Positions 38,385 to 49,273 of a stretch of DNA of 64,000 nucleotides are shown here, one piece after another. Source of the DNA: Taenia hydatigena (Eukaryota; Platyhelminthes; Cestoda; Cyclophyllidea; Taeniidae); the NCBI GenBank assembly GCA_036345935.2, contig JADWOT020001210.1, forward strand, positions 62,001 through 126,000, written 5' to 3'. How positions within the stretch are numbered: position 1 is the stretch's first letter; every line of letters begins with the position of its first letter. The translations under genes and the position numbers were made by a program. The notes below the pieces were generated by a model, which saw nothing but the letters and a program-made list of their open reading frames with translations, had not been told where the DNA came from and searched no databases.

Positions 38385-40930
38385 ATACAATCGAGGGCAC
38401 TAATGCAGATGATTCTGCTGCCACTGCTGTCTCCTTTGAGCCTTTCGGTGAAGGCATGAGTTCGGTGACTCGGCTCATTGGTGTGGTATCGAGAGTGCAG
38501 ACACCTGAGGTGGTGGAGACGAGTGATCCAAGGAGATGGTGAGAACTAGACCACAGGCGGTTTATTTGGTCGTTTTCGTTGCAAAGAAAGAGTGAAGGAC
38601 TTTGAGAAGCCTGCCTTGTACGATTCGCAAGTCTTCTTCTTTCTATTTCAAGTGCTGATCGGATTGGACTTAAGCTATCTGACTGATTCATAGTCACTGA
38701 AATTCCGTTGTAATGTTTGTTTTGTTTACATTTTCAAGCTAGTCGAAAGACGTTGAAGACTTATTAGTCGGCTGCCACTTATTTGAGAATTTTACTTTCT
38801 CATTGCTAATATTATGCGCCATGAATTATAACACGGCACCCAAAGGACCACTCTCTGGATGTTAATCTTCCGCAAAGGTGATCCGTATGTGCTAATATTT
38901 CACAATATCAGGATTGCTGCCTAATTTTTGAATACGGGTGATTGTGCTCTGCTACAAACTTGTGTTTATGCGACCCAGCCAAGCGACTCATATTATATGG
39001 ACTTCCCACCTCTCGGCTGGACATTTTAAGTGACGTTCGTTTCGACTTCGCGACGTTATCACCATACAACCTACTACTATAGATTTCTTCCTTTTTGGTA
39101 ACTTTTTACCGGATTTAAATAGCTAACATTCAGTAATATTTTGCAGCCTAGTATCTAGACCTTTGTTTCTGTCAAGTCGAAGAAAGCTCGATAATACAAC
39201 AATGGTATGAGCAGTCACTTGTAAAGACTTGAAAACACACGCAGTAGTATCGATACGGTAATCACTGACTAAAACTAAGTAAAGTTTAACATTGATTTTA
39301 AATTAAGTCGAAAGTCAGCTTTTTGTCTAGTCTATGTACGGTATTTGGCAACGGTGCAACGGACAGTACTAAAGCGTACCCCTTGTGACCAAACGGCAAA
39401 ATAAGTTTAATTTTTGGCGATTTCAGATCAGTTGAAGTACCTTACATTTAAACGGTTGCTTGTATCGAATAAACTCGAAAAACACATTCGTTTAGTTTGT
39501 CTTAATCTGGATCAATGTGCCAAGGGTAGCCAAAAGCAATGCGTGGCGTGAGTAGTGATGCAGCAGTTGGTTTATACCTTCCCCAGCATTTAGGCAAATG
39601 TGATGAGGTTGGACCGCATGACTTCCGATTAGATGCCATGGAATAGTGCGTGACGGGCAGCAGGACTTGAAATTCATGAACATTTTATTCCCACATCCCC
39701 TGCTTACGCGTGTAAGCATTTATCTAAGTGGTCATCTGACCAAATAACTCGTGGTCAGATATTACCTGTTTCCACAGTCATTGAGCGAGTAAGCGTTTCA
39801 TTATCGGTTATTATTGAACCGCCTGCACTGGTCACCACACAAGTCTGAAGCACTCCCCACTCCATTTCTAAGAGACTATGATTTGTGCGGTTATGTGTGT
39901 GCGCGTAATGCACTGTAGACGCTGGTTTTCACGGTGATTCAGTCACGTACAGAAGACCAACGGAGCTCATAGCTGATATCTATCTGCTTAATAGAAGTTG
40001 ATGAAATGCGGATATGTTTAGAGAAGACCTCTAGAGAGAGGTCGACGACGTGTCTTGCCTAAATAATATGTGATAGTGGCGTCTGTGTGGTTTCGCAAAG
40101 CACGTCAGTAGCATTTCCTACACGTTCACATTTTCTAGTTGGCTAACGATTGATAATCGATTAATTTTTATTGGTCATGCAGCAAATCCGTCTCTATCCA
40201 CTAGTCCTTATGTGAAAGTGCTTGGCACCATCTGGATGTTTTGCAGGCAGGCGCTTCTGTTCGTCCGCATAGGTTGGACTTGTCTTTACTTCTCGGATGT
40301 CACCTTCTCATCATGCATCAAACAACTTTGTTAAGGCTTTGCAACTGAGGTCTATCTCATTGGATTATTAAAATGTGAGGCAGTGAAATTGCTGTGCTGC
40401 GGCAATTTGAGCAATATAACGCACCTTGTCTAGCAGTAAGTCATTAATTTCAGCCGACATTAGATGGTCTTCTTTCAAATGCGTTTAAGAATGTTCGCTC
40501 GTTCTGCATTTCATCAAAGCGATGACCAAAGTGGTTATTCTTTACAATTGATTAAATCCCTTTATAGCAAATAAGATAAAGTTCAAAAGCATAATCTGAT
40601 CATTTTCCTCCTATCACTATTTCATTTTGCTACGTCGTTTTGAATGGCTTGATGCTGATTAGCAGCGCCATTTATCTCAGTTCTTTTAAGGTGATTTTCG
40701 GTGCAGACTAAATGTCACTTCTAAAATGGGTATTCAGGAATGCATTCTTGGTGTATAGGGCCACCTATCCCATTACTTCTTTGACATCCCCTAAACCCTA
40801 AGCCCAACCGTAACTCTTCCTCACTCATGCACTCAGAAGTGGCGTAACATTAAAAGAATGGATGGCTTTCCTTGCACTCCATTTCACATAGTTCTTGCTT
40901 ACGGCAAAATGTTGTAGGGCATAGTTTAAA
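38385..40930 (-). repeat. Dispersed repeat family D, minus copy (decayed coding element)
   Basis: The reverse complement matches 52375-55060 almost throughout. Paired landmarks include GAAGAAGACTTGCGA near 38630, the CACCCGTATTCAAA...GGCAGCA block near 38930, GTCATGCGGTCCAACCTCATC near 39610, TTATCAATCGTTAGCCAACT near 40150, AAAGCCTTAACAAAGTTGTTTGATG near 40330 and CTTATTTGCTATAAAGGG near 40565. Some segments also agree as protein: S-T-T-S-G-V-C-T-L-D-T-T here against S-T-T-T-S-V-W-T-P-D-T in the plus copy. The element therefore probably once coded for protein. Stops and indels differ between the copies, and no reverse transcriptase, transposase or integrase motif was recognised. Confidence 0.8.
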
Positions 40931-42399
40931 TATATCAAAGTAAAGTTCCTTGAAATATCCGGCACATTAGGGCGTCTTCTTTGATAAGCACTTCCCGATT
41001 CTTTACAGAAAAAGAACTAAGTTTAGCTAAGAGCTCATCAGCTCAAGCGCCGAGGATTTTAACGGGAAGCCTGTGTTGCTCAAAGTTTTGGCCATCCACA
41101 CGACGACTAATGCTCTGCGTTGTAATCACATGTCTGGTGGAGGGTTGATCTAGGAGGTCCCCCTTCCTGCTCGTTATATTCGCTGTAGGCTTCGTCGCCT
41201 TTTACCTGGCCATAATGGGTGCCTACACATGAAAGATGGGCTGAGCACCATTTAGAAATATTATCCCATGCTTTGCATGCCTAGAATACGTGCACCGAGG
41301 TTGGTAGACCGTAAGTTTAAGATGCACCTTAGGTGAACATACATTAATGTGCATATGAATGCATACATAAGTGAAAACATGCCCCATTGCTTTATTGAAA
41401 TCCTCCTCAGAGTCAGCAATGCTGTTGGATATACTACCTATACAACTTTTAAGAGGTCTGTTCAAAGGCAAAATCTATTTGACACAAGCGAATTTTTCTA
41501 AGCAGCTAACTGTAGTCCCAAATTATACGTTTCGTCCCACTGAGGTAAATGTGCCTGGAACTGACTTTGCTTCCACAAAATACTATGTGAGATTAACGAC
41601 TTTCTCGTTGACGAGAAATTCAAGACCGAATCATTCGTTCTGCTCAAACATCCGCCCATCAATCGATTTATCCATCCGATTCTCCCTCGTTTAATAACTT
41701 CCAACTTATGCAAGGCTTATAATGCTGGCGGTGCTTGAAGAAAAATGGATTTTGCCGTAAGTCCACAACATATGCGGATAAAGATTTCAATCAAATATGA
41801 GAGCCACGGATGACCAAAGAAGGCTTGAATAGTAATGTTTACCATTCAGGCAGGCGTTTTTTCTGCATCTCATCAATCAAACCTAACGCCAGCTGCAGCT
41901 GAGCCGCAGAGGGATATCAATCGCTGGAGGATTGCAAAGTAGTTTTCGTGGATTAGGTGACAGGCTGTGATAAAAATACACTCTCTAGAGAAGCTGGGGA
42001 TACCCTATCCCATACACGTCGCACAGCTGAATGGAAGGATGATTCAGTTGTAGGCACAGATTGGTGCCCTTTGTCAGACCAATTCTAAGTCCATCCGCTC
42101 CGCATTACAATAACTCGTCCGTTCTTCTTCATTCAGAATGCCTTGTTGTCTATTACTTGTTCATTGACACCAATCGTAGTGTCAAACGTCAACCAACTGT
42201 GCCTTTATCCTCTACTTTACAAAGCGGTGTTCCCTCTGACCAACTTACCGAGTGCATCTTTTCTAGTTTTTCTGTAAAACTTTTGATCTACTCGTGCTGT
42301 AAGTTTGCTGTAGTTAGTATTAGCCACATGGTAGACTCAGTTGCGTCTAGCATTTCGGACGTTCAGAACGATCAGTAATTGCCAACTCATCCAGCCAGC
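40931..42399. other. No gene recognised
   Basis: Between repeat D and the satellite array. Two plus-strand ORFs of just over 100 codons (41371-41694 and 42061-42378) have no recognisable domain and are probably chance. Confidence 0.45.
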
Positions 42400-43460
42400 T
42401 TCTATCCACTGGGTACAATCTTGGTAGCCTGAGTAATCGCGGCACCAATGAGCCTCTCCTTTAAAATCCGTTTGATGTTTTTTATTGTTAAAAAAGAGAA
42501 CTGCAAGCCAGTAGCCTTCAGCGTTTAGTGTGAAGACCTGAGACAGAATGTGACGAAATGGATGCATTTAATGTGTGAGCACCTCCTGACGGTAGGGCGG
42601 TAGTCTGTGTTATCGCGATACCGACGCATCCCCATTTTAACATCCGTTTCATATTTTTTACTGTCTATAGGACATGCTGAGCCAGTCATCTCCTGCTTTA
42701 TTATGGGCTGCTCTTGAGACAGATTGTAGCAAGGTAAAGCATTTGGTGCGTGAGCACCTCTTGGTAGTAGGGCAGTAGGCTATGCTATCGCATTCCCGAC
42801 AAGTCTCGCCCTTAACTACTGGGCTGTTTGCTTCCTGCGTTTTGCATAATGAGCTCTTGAGATAGATCGTGACGAATTGGATTCGTTTTATATGTGAGGT
42901 CTCTTGGTAGAAAGGCTAGCCAGTTTTATCGCGGCACCAAGAAATCTATCCTCCATAATTCTTCTTAGGCTCTTTATTGTTTTGAAGGAGAACTGGTATG
43001 CCAGTTGCTTCCTATTTTTGCACTGAGGAGCTTCCGTGTCAGATAGTGACGCCCTAGATGCACTTTTGTATGGCCACCTGTTGTTAAAAGTTATGTAAGC
43101 GGAGTTATCGTGGCTGAAATGCGACGCTATTTTTAAACCGTATTTGAATTTTTTTATTTTCAAATAAAAATCGCTCGGCTAGTTGTCTACTGTTTTGTTT
43201 GTAGGAGTTCCCAAATAAGTTGGTGACGAAATTGATGCATTCTCTACATGAGCAGCGCTTTTCAGTGGCGCGGTGACAGGGTCATCGTGGCATCTACGCA
43301 GCGCTCTTTTAACCAGTTTCGAGTTCTTATTATTAAAAAGGAGAAGTGCTGAGTTATTTGTCTACTGTCTTTGCTGTGCAAATTTTTCGAGGCAGATTGT
43401 GACGAATTGGGTGCATTCTCTGCTTGTGTGCCTCTTGTAAAAAGCACCGTAGCCCTCTTT
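42400..43460. repeat. Satellite-like array, six units of about 178 bp
   Basis: Diverged units can be registered by a (C/G)AGATTGTGACGAATTGGATGCATT-like marker at about 42541, 42719, 42861, 43038, 43219 and 43392. The spacings are about 178, 142, 177, 181 and 173. A second marker, a CGCGGCACCAA...CCTTTAAAATCCGTTT...TTTTTATTGTT-like stretch, keeps the same phase at about 42438, 42619, 42932, 43110 and 43288. The third unit is shortened by about 35 bases. Units are clearly unequal in sequence, so the array is old. I see no ORF spanning units. Confidence 0.85.
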
Positions 43461-43849
43461 TTGCGTCTCCAACACATCACTTCCTTTAGATCGGCACAAA
43501 ATTGAGCCGCTGTTGTTTCAAGTCACCAACGCGGTGCTTCTTGAGTGCTGCTTTAAATACCGTTTTTATGATGGCAACTCTTCTATGCTTTCTTGTTTTC
43601 AGTGGCTTTCCACGATCACATTGTTAGCAACCCTCTGTATTCACTTCGATCGTGTTCACTTTTTCGACAAAGGAACCTGCAATATCTTATCAACGATGCA
43701 AAGACCCTTTTTAGCCCTCGAATTTTTATCACTAGGAATGAGAATTATTTATGTTTAATGTGCTCCACTGGCGTTGAGTTGATTTTTATTCAGTGAGAGA
43801 ATATTGAGGCGCACTCGTTAGTTATTGTCTCCTTGCGAATACCACCGAG
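43461..43849. other. No gene recognised
   Basis: Joins the satellite array to repeat E. Two overlapping plus-strand ORFs (43513-43758 and 43593-43796) are hydrophobic, unrecognised and probably chance. Confidence 0.45.
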
Positions 43850-46000
43850 GTGCGTGATGGCGGAGCCGTGTCGATCCCCCAATTTAAAGAGTTGGTGCCA
43901 CTGACGCTTCCTTATTGGAGATCGCACAGCAGTCGTTCACTCGGTCTGTCATGCGTCCACACAGGCAACCTGAATTATTGGTGATGCGTGCGACAATTCG
44001 CCCCAACCTGGCACGAATTCTTTTGCCACTTTCATGAGGCCTGTCCATTTCAACTATCGGAGGAGCCACAAGAAGGAACGGCGATTACATGCAGTAAGGT
44101 AACTATGGGGATATGTGGATGATAAGGTCTTGGTGGAAAGTGGAGTTAAATTTAACAAGGCAACTAGCAACTATGCAATAAACAACTGAGGGCGATCTTA
44201 CTTCACCCAGGATAGAACTGTCGACTTAGTAGACTAGAAGGACAGGTTAGGAGAGGAGGGTGAGATGAATGTGCCTTCGCGCTTACATACATACAGACAC
44301 ACATGCACACACAGAGGTTCCTACCGGGTGGTGGGACACCGATGGAGGCGACTCTCTAAAAGGACGAAAAATAAACGCAGGCAATGACACACACAAGCTA
44401 GAGCAGACAGACAAATAGGCAGGCAGGCACAGATACATGGTGAAAAGGAGCGATTGGTATGTCAGGGGTGGGAATGCACCTTCTAATCCGTTAATGCAGA
44501 GTGCCAGGTAGGGTAATCCTCAATAGGGAGAAAAGAATTGGACAGTGAGATGATGGGGTAGGAGTTGGTCGAGTCTACAAATTACGAAGCAGGATATAGG
44601 ATCAGCACGCTCACCTTCGCTCTCGAGGGAGTAAGTGGAGTAGGAGTGGGAGTAGGAAACGAAATTGAAGCGAAGTGGCGTAGAACAAACTACAGTGACA
44701 GAGAAGGTTACAATGGATAATTAATAGAGATGCAGGCCATGATATACAAAAAAAAGTTTTGGTCTTAGGATAAGCGCGATTGAGTTTGATGCAGTACAGC
44801 CTATGCTAGTGTGATTTAGGTTATGAATCTTGGCAATGTTGATTCCTGTCATGGGGTAGAGTGAGGCTAGTAGAGAGATATAGGGGACTAACAAAGAGGG
44901 CGCTGGTAGACAAGGCTGTGGCAAACTGAGGCCAATCTTGAAGAAGAGGAGGGCGAGCGCAGCGTTAGGGGCAGAGAGGTAAAGGTTTTTTGTGCTACTA
45001 AATTAAGTAAATAAAGACTAGGAAATAAGAAGCAGGGAGTACCAACTCCTCTGTTCCAGTTGAATTAAATGTATAGAGCACAAACAGTGCAACAAAATGC
45101 AAGGCGCAAAGCCTGGAAAAATGTAGAATGTCGTAGTGGGAGATAAAGAAGGTACTCATTGAAGGCGCGTTGCAGTGGAGCATAAGCAAGAGGATGTGGG
45201 GAAGAGTTGCTTTCCTTCCATTCCGGCGCCATCGCTAGGTCCATTTACAATTCAAGTATTTTAGCCTTTAGTGTCTGCAAGAAAGATAAAAAGAGGAGAA
45301 GACCTCATTTCACTTGGCATCGAGTTGTGTTGAGCGGATTGGACAAATCAAATTCGAGTGTTGTTAGGCTGACTTTGATGGTAACGCAAAAGGCGCGTCT
45401 TAGTATAAGGCAAGCTTAAAAGGACTGGTAGCGCTGTCCACCCTCTTATTTACTTTGCGCAAGTCTGTCATAATCAATGAGGTGACTAGTCTGCTTTCTT
45501 CCTATTGAGTACAATCTAGTCAGATCTAGTCAAGTTATTTTATTGCATTGATAAAGAGCCTGAATGCACATCTGATAGATTTAAAGAACTGGTGAAGTGG
45601 CAAAGAGATGTGAAGCCGAGTCTATGGAATGAGACAGAGTGGGAAGGAGAAAAGGGAATTGCACATGGACACCGTAGGATGAATCTTCACAGTGCTGTAA
45701 TGCAACGTTCCGTGTTTCATTTCCACTCCCTCCCATCTATCCCTCAACTAACTCACCTACCCACTCATTTAACCAACTGATTTAACCTTGAAGAATTTCA
45801 ACTTTTTAGCAGCACACTCAAAGAGGCTAAAGATAGTTTTCCTATCCATGCGGTTAACACTGGATTACAGATTTGATAATATTGAAGTGAAGCACGCAAA
45901 AGAAATGGCGAAGGAGGAGGAAGGGTTATTGGCATAACTTGCTACTAATTTCTACTGTAGCTATCTGTTTTGGCCATTTGACCTCCCCAAAACGGCGGGC
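43850..46000 (+). repeat. Dispersed repeat family E, copy 1
   Basis: Aligns in the same orientation with 61150-63520. Matching blocks in order are CGACAATTCGCC/CGACAATTTGCC-type sequence (44000), CTAGAAGGACAGGTTAGGAG against CTAGAAGGATGAGTTAGGAG (44235), an AC-rich microsatellite (44283-44318) and AAAAGAATTGGACAGTGA (44532). They continue with ACGCTCACCTTCGCTCTCGA (44608), GGTTATGAATCTT (44819), TGACTTTGATGGTAACG (45372), ACAATCTAGTCAGAT (45509) and ATCTATCCCTCAACTA (45737). The sequence is G/A-rich with no large ORF. Copy 2 has about 500 extra bases where this copy reads 45535-45590. Confidence 0.8.
44283..44318. repeat. AC-rich microsatellite in repeat E
   Basis: An impure run of CA/TACA units with GACACACA and GCACACACAG. 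The homologous place in copy 2 (61563-61605) carries a CACACACACACGCACAC run, so the simple repeat predates the duplication. Confidence 0.7.
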
Positions 46001-46579
46001 CAGACGGTTAAGAGTGGTGCTAAGATGGCAAGGGAGGCGACAAAAGCAAAAAAAAAAACAGAAGCCTGAATAGGAGGAGAAAAACGAAGCAAAAGGGAGG
46101 CATTGACGGCCAACTGAATTAAAGGGACGAATCCACGAAGAGAGATGAACAGCAGGATGCGAAACGATGCCTAGGCAATCATTTCCGACGCTGCTGTGCG
46201 ATGGATCAGTTCAAATCCTACACGTGTGAATCGATTAGTGGCATCCCTTGTGGGTGATTTGTGGGAGTAGACATCACTTCACTTCGTGTTTATTACCTTG
46301 GTTAAATTATGTGCATCATAGTGCATGCAAAGGAGGCGGAGGAGGATGAGACGAACCACCAATACCAATGTGTTTAAAAGGAACTGCGCTGCCTTGTCTA
46401 TAAAGTTTTTCGTCAGCTTTCGGCAACTAACTCCTGGTGATTGCTATGGAACTGGAAAAGTTGCGTTTTTGTTGCTTATTCCTAACCGCTTGCCTATAGT
46501 CCAGGGATGACAACAGCGGTCATTGCACCTCTCCAGTAGAGGAAGCTGCACGATTGCTTAGCTGAAAGCCACGAAAGAA

Positions 46580-46995
46580 TAGTTGGACTAGAGACGAAGG
46601 TGAGACGTTCAAAGACGAGAAATAGAGGAGAGGATAGAGAAGGGCCATCATCAGAAGTGTCTGTACAGTGCTGTGGCACTGCGTTCTCTATTCTCTGTCC
46701 CCTTTTTTCCACATTTTCCTGAATGCTTTTATTTACCCATTTCTCTAACAATATATTTGAGTGTGGTTTGGAGGAATGGGTTTCGTGGAAGGAATGTAAG
46801 TTTGTATCAAGCGACAAACTCGAAGACGCTGGCCATAGTTTACCTTGATAAGTAACACACTAGTTGCGACGACGCATGTAAACGAGGTTAGTGAGAAGGA
46901 GGTTAAGATAAAGCAGGGGAGAAGGTAAAGGTGGTAGCGTGATTAGCTTCTAATTTCTATGATTTCTATCTGCGCTGGATCTTTGACTTCTATTG
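46580..46995 (+). repeat. Repeat E, partial third copy (3' part)
   Basis: Matches the right part of E copy 1 (about 45600-45995) at a distance of about 1 kb. Landmarks are TACAGTGCTGTGGCACTGCGTTC, CTGGCCATAGTTTACCTTGAT against GCTAAAGATAGTTTTCCTATC, and GCTTCTAATTTCTATGATTTC against GCTACTAATTTCTACTGTAGC. With E copy 1 it forms an imperfect tandem duplication. Confidence 0.68.
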
Positions 46996-47815
46996 AACGA
47001 CACTGCAGGAATTTGGAAGGTCACAGAGGGATTAAGGTGGAGACTGTGGGAGTGAAGAATGCGAGGTTGACAGGAGGTGAGTAGGCAACAATGGAAACCA
47101 AGGCAGAGATGAAAGTGAAAATAGGTTTAACGCGCATTAGCAGATGACTGAATCCCCTAAGATGGCTAGATAACGGTCTTTGAATCCCCCTACTGGTGCC
47201 GAGCAGCCTTAATGTTCAGCATTCCAAATGTTTGTTAACTACACCCCACTTGTTTAAGAAACCCATCAGTACAGGTCCGAGGACTAGGCAATTCTTGAGC
47301 CTTCTTGCTCACAGCCAAGCTCTAAGCTCGACCGAGAGATGTACACCTGATTGCTAATGGAAATTAAGGGAATAAAGTACATTTGCTCGCTTCGCCTTAA
47401 TATTAAATCGCGAAATCCATGCTTGAAGGTAGGACTAGAGAAGCGAGGCTCTGGCGCCTCGTACTTATGTCCTATACTTCGCCAGCAGTATTTTTAGAAG
47501 CTGGTAGTGGTGCTTGTTCCTCTGTCCTTCTTCTCAACTCCTACTCGTCTAACCTCCTCTAGGTAAATCATGAATTAACAAATGTGATCTGTGGACTATC
47601 AATCATTGTACTTAATGTTAGTGCCTTTTTCTGCAAACAATAAAGTTTGAAATTTGGGCTTAATAATTACAAGTCGTAAAGTCTGCTATCTCTACCTTTT
47701 TTTGAAAAAAAGGAAACACAAAATTAAACGGTCTTATAAAATTTTGCTTTGAATGTGTAGAGGTGAACACTAATGAGTTCCCTTTCCTTTATTTTAAAAT
47801 TTGAGCTTTTGCCAG
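46996..47815. other. No gene recognised; upstream of the RRM gene
   Basis: No supported exon or promoter motif. G/A-rich sequence to about 47120 continues the repeat-E character. Any 5' exon or start of the RRM gene would have to lie here or farther left; I could not identify one. Confidence 0.4.
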
Positions 47816-48426
47816 TGCTCATCAATGCCATTTGTTGATTCAGTCATGGATAGTGGCAAGACAGTTAACGTTAGTGTTGATTTTCTAGCCGATAGTGAGG
47901 AAACAGTGCTAGAGACAGAGGAGAATCTGAAAACAGCTCCACCCACGGTGCGGAAGAAGACGTGCCTGAGGAGGATGATCTTGCAACAATAGTATTAGTA
48001 GACGCGCCAGACGCGACAATGCACAGTGCTACGGAAAGGTAGAAAACTAGTGCTAATCTATCCAGTCATAGTCAGAGCGGTTTGTCTTACCAACCAATTA
48101 TCTCTGGCTCGATCGGTCTGGTTTTCTGGCTTACAAATTTTAATCAAAGTGAACCTCTTCACCAGCTATCCAGTCCAGGGCAAATCAATTCGTCTCTCCA
48201 GCTATCAGCTCCTAATCAAGGCGAACCTTTCCGATTACCATTTAATCAACCCACTCGATCTCTTTGAGGAAAATGCAAATCGAAACCAAAGGAATCCCTT
48301 TCTCCTTGACCATTTAATGGTCGCAACTAGACTATTCTCCCCCACTAACGCAATGAATGATTTAGGAATACAAATCAGTCCTAGGCTTGTTGCACTTGCG
48401 ATGAGTCCCATGGCTGTTGCGCTATG
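47816..48426 (+). CDS. Upstream exons of the RRM gene (provisional)
   Basis: Two segments precede the RRM exons. The first (47816-48038) follows a TTTGCCAG acceptor and ends at a GAAAG/GTAGAA donor. Its first half reads S-V-D-F-L-A-D-S-E-E-T in one frame and its second half E-E-D-V-P-E-E-D-D-L-A-T in another, both acidic, so an indel or a missed splice lies near 47940. The second segment ends at 48426 with CTATG/GTAACT. Its last 50 codons (N-P-F-L-L-D-H-L-M-V-A-T-R-L-F-S-P ... S-P-M-A-V-A-L) join perfectly to the RRM exon. Its left limit is unclear: an acceptor AATCAAAG at 48149, or one at 48065 that would leave a 27-nt intron. Between 48066 and 48260 two frames compete. The gene could be decayed here or simply spliced in a way I cannot resolve. 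Confidence 0.5.
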
Positions 48427-48627
48427 GTAACTATTGCATTGTGATCTAATATTATTTCATGCCTAACCAAACATTAATGCCATATGGCAAGTTTGAGGAG
48501 TGTGGGAGCTAAGACGAACATTTGCAATCACTAAAATCTTAATGCTTTCTAGTCTTTAAATGATCATTTAAACCGAGTGTATATAAGTCAGCTCAAAACT
48601 GACTCTGATTTTTATGAAATTGAACAG

Positions 48628-49273
48628 GGTGCCAAGCATCGCACAAAATACACTCAATATAGCATCTCTCGACCCGTTGCAAAATGATTTATATCGAATC
48701 CCTGTCCACGTATGGAATCTTTTAGCTGATTACAGACCACTTGATTTGGTCAGCCTATTCTCAAAATTTGGACAAATTCTTGGGGCGTTCCTGTGGACTA
48801 ACTTGCAAGGAGCTGCAAACAGGCGCCATGGTAGATCATTGCTAGACAGTTTGCACTTTGTTGTCTATTCAAACCGTAAATCCTATTAGATAAGCATTTA
48901 TTGCTTTGTATTACCTTGTAGGGTTTTTAAGATTTGGTAGCTTTACAAATTCTTGGGCAGCTATGGAACATATGGATGGTCGTGAAATAAACGGCTGTCG
49001 AATAAGAGTTATGCGTAAGTGAAGGGACAAAAGTTTCTCCCTTCCGCCAAATCAATGCGCAAATGCTTGTTTTAACTTTACAATTAAATCAGTTTATTAT
49101 TCCTTCCAGGCTACGACACCGCCTTTGCTGTGGAATTTAGCTCCATGCACCTAATTCTTCACTCTGGGTGCCTGCTTCCCGCCATCCATCATTTTCAGGC
49201 ACTTTGCATTAACGCCAGCTTCCGGATCAGCCTCTATATTAGATCTATTATAATTTCATCTCATTTTTTCTAA
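48628..49273 (+). CDS. RRM-domain RNA-binding protein, 3' exons
   Basis: Three exons, 48628-48830, 48922-49014 and 49110-49273, are separated by introns of 91 and 95 nt with good sites (ACAG start; CATG/GTAGAT donor; CCTTGTAG acceptor; ATGC/GTAAGT donor; TTCCTTCCAG acceptor). Spliced in phase, they encode one RNA recognition motif. RNP2-like V-H-V-W-N-L is followed by helix 1 (D-L-V-S-L-F-S-K-F-G-Q-I), then RNP1-like R-R-H-G-F-L-R-F, helix 2 (S-W-A-A-M-E-H-M-D-G-R) and strand 4 (I-N-G-C-R-I-R-V-M). The key RNP1 aromatic at position 3 is His, while positions 5 and 8 keep Phe. The RNP1 strand is created only by joining exons across the first intron, strong evidence that the splicing is real. 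The last exon ends at TAA 49271-49273; its hydrophobic tail is unconvincing. RRMs bind single-stranded RNA; no subfamily was assigned. An ATTAAA lies near 49396. Confidence 0.72.

Noticed and set aside
40788..40805. CCCCTAAACCCTAAGCCC resembling telomeric sequence
   Set aside because: Only two imperfect units, inside repeat D, with no array. Not evidence of a telomere.
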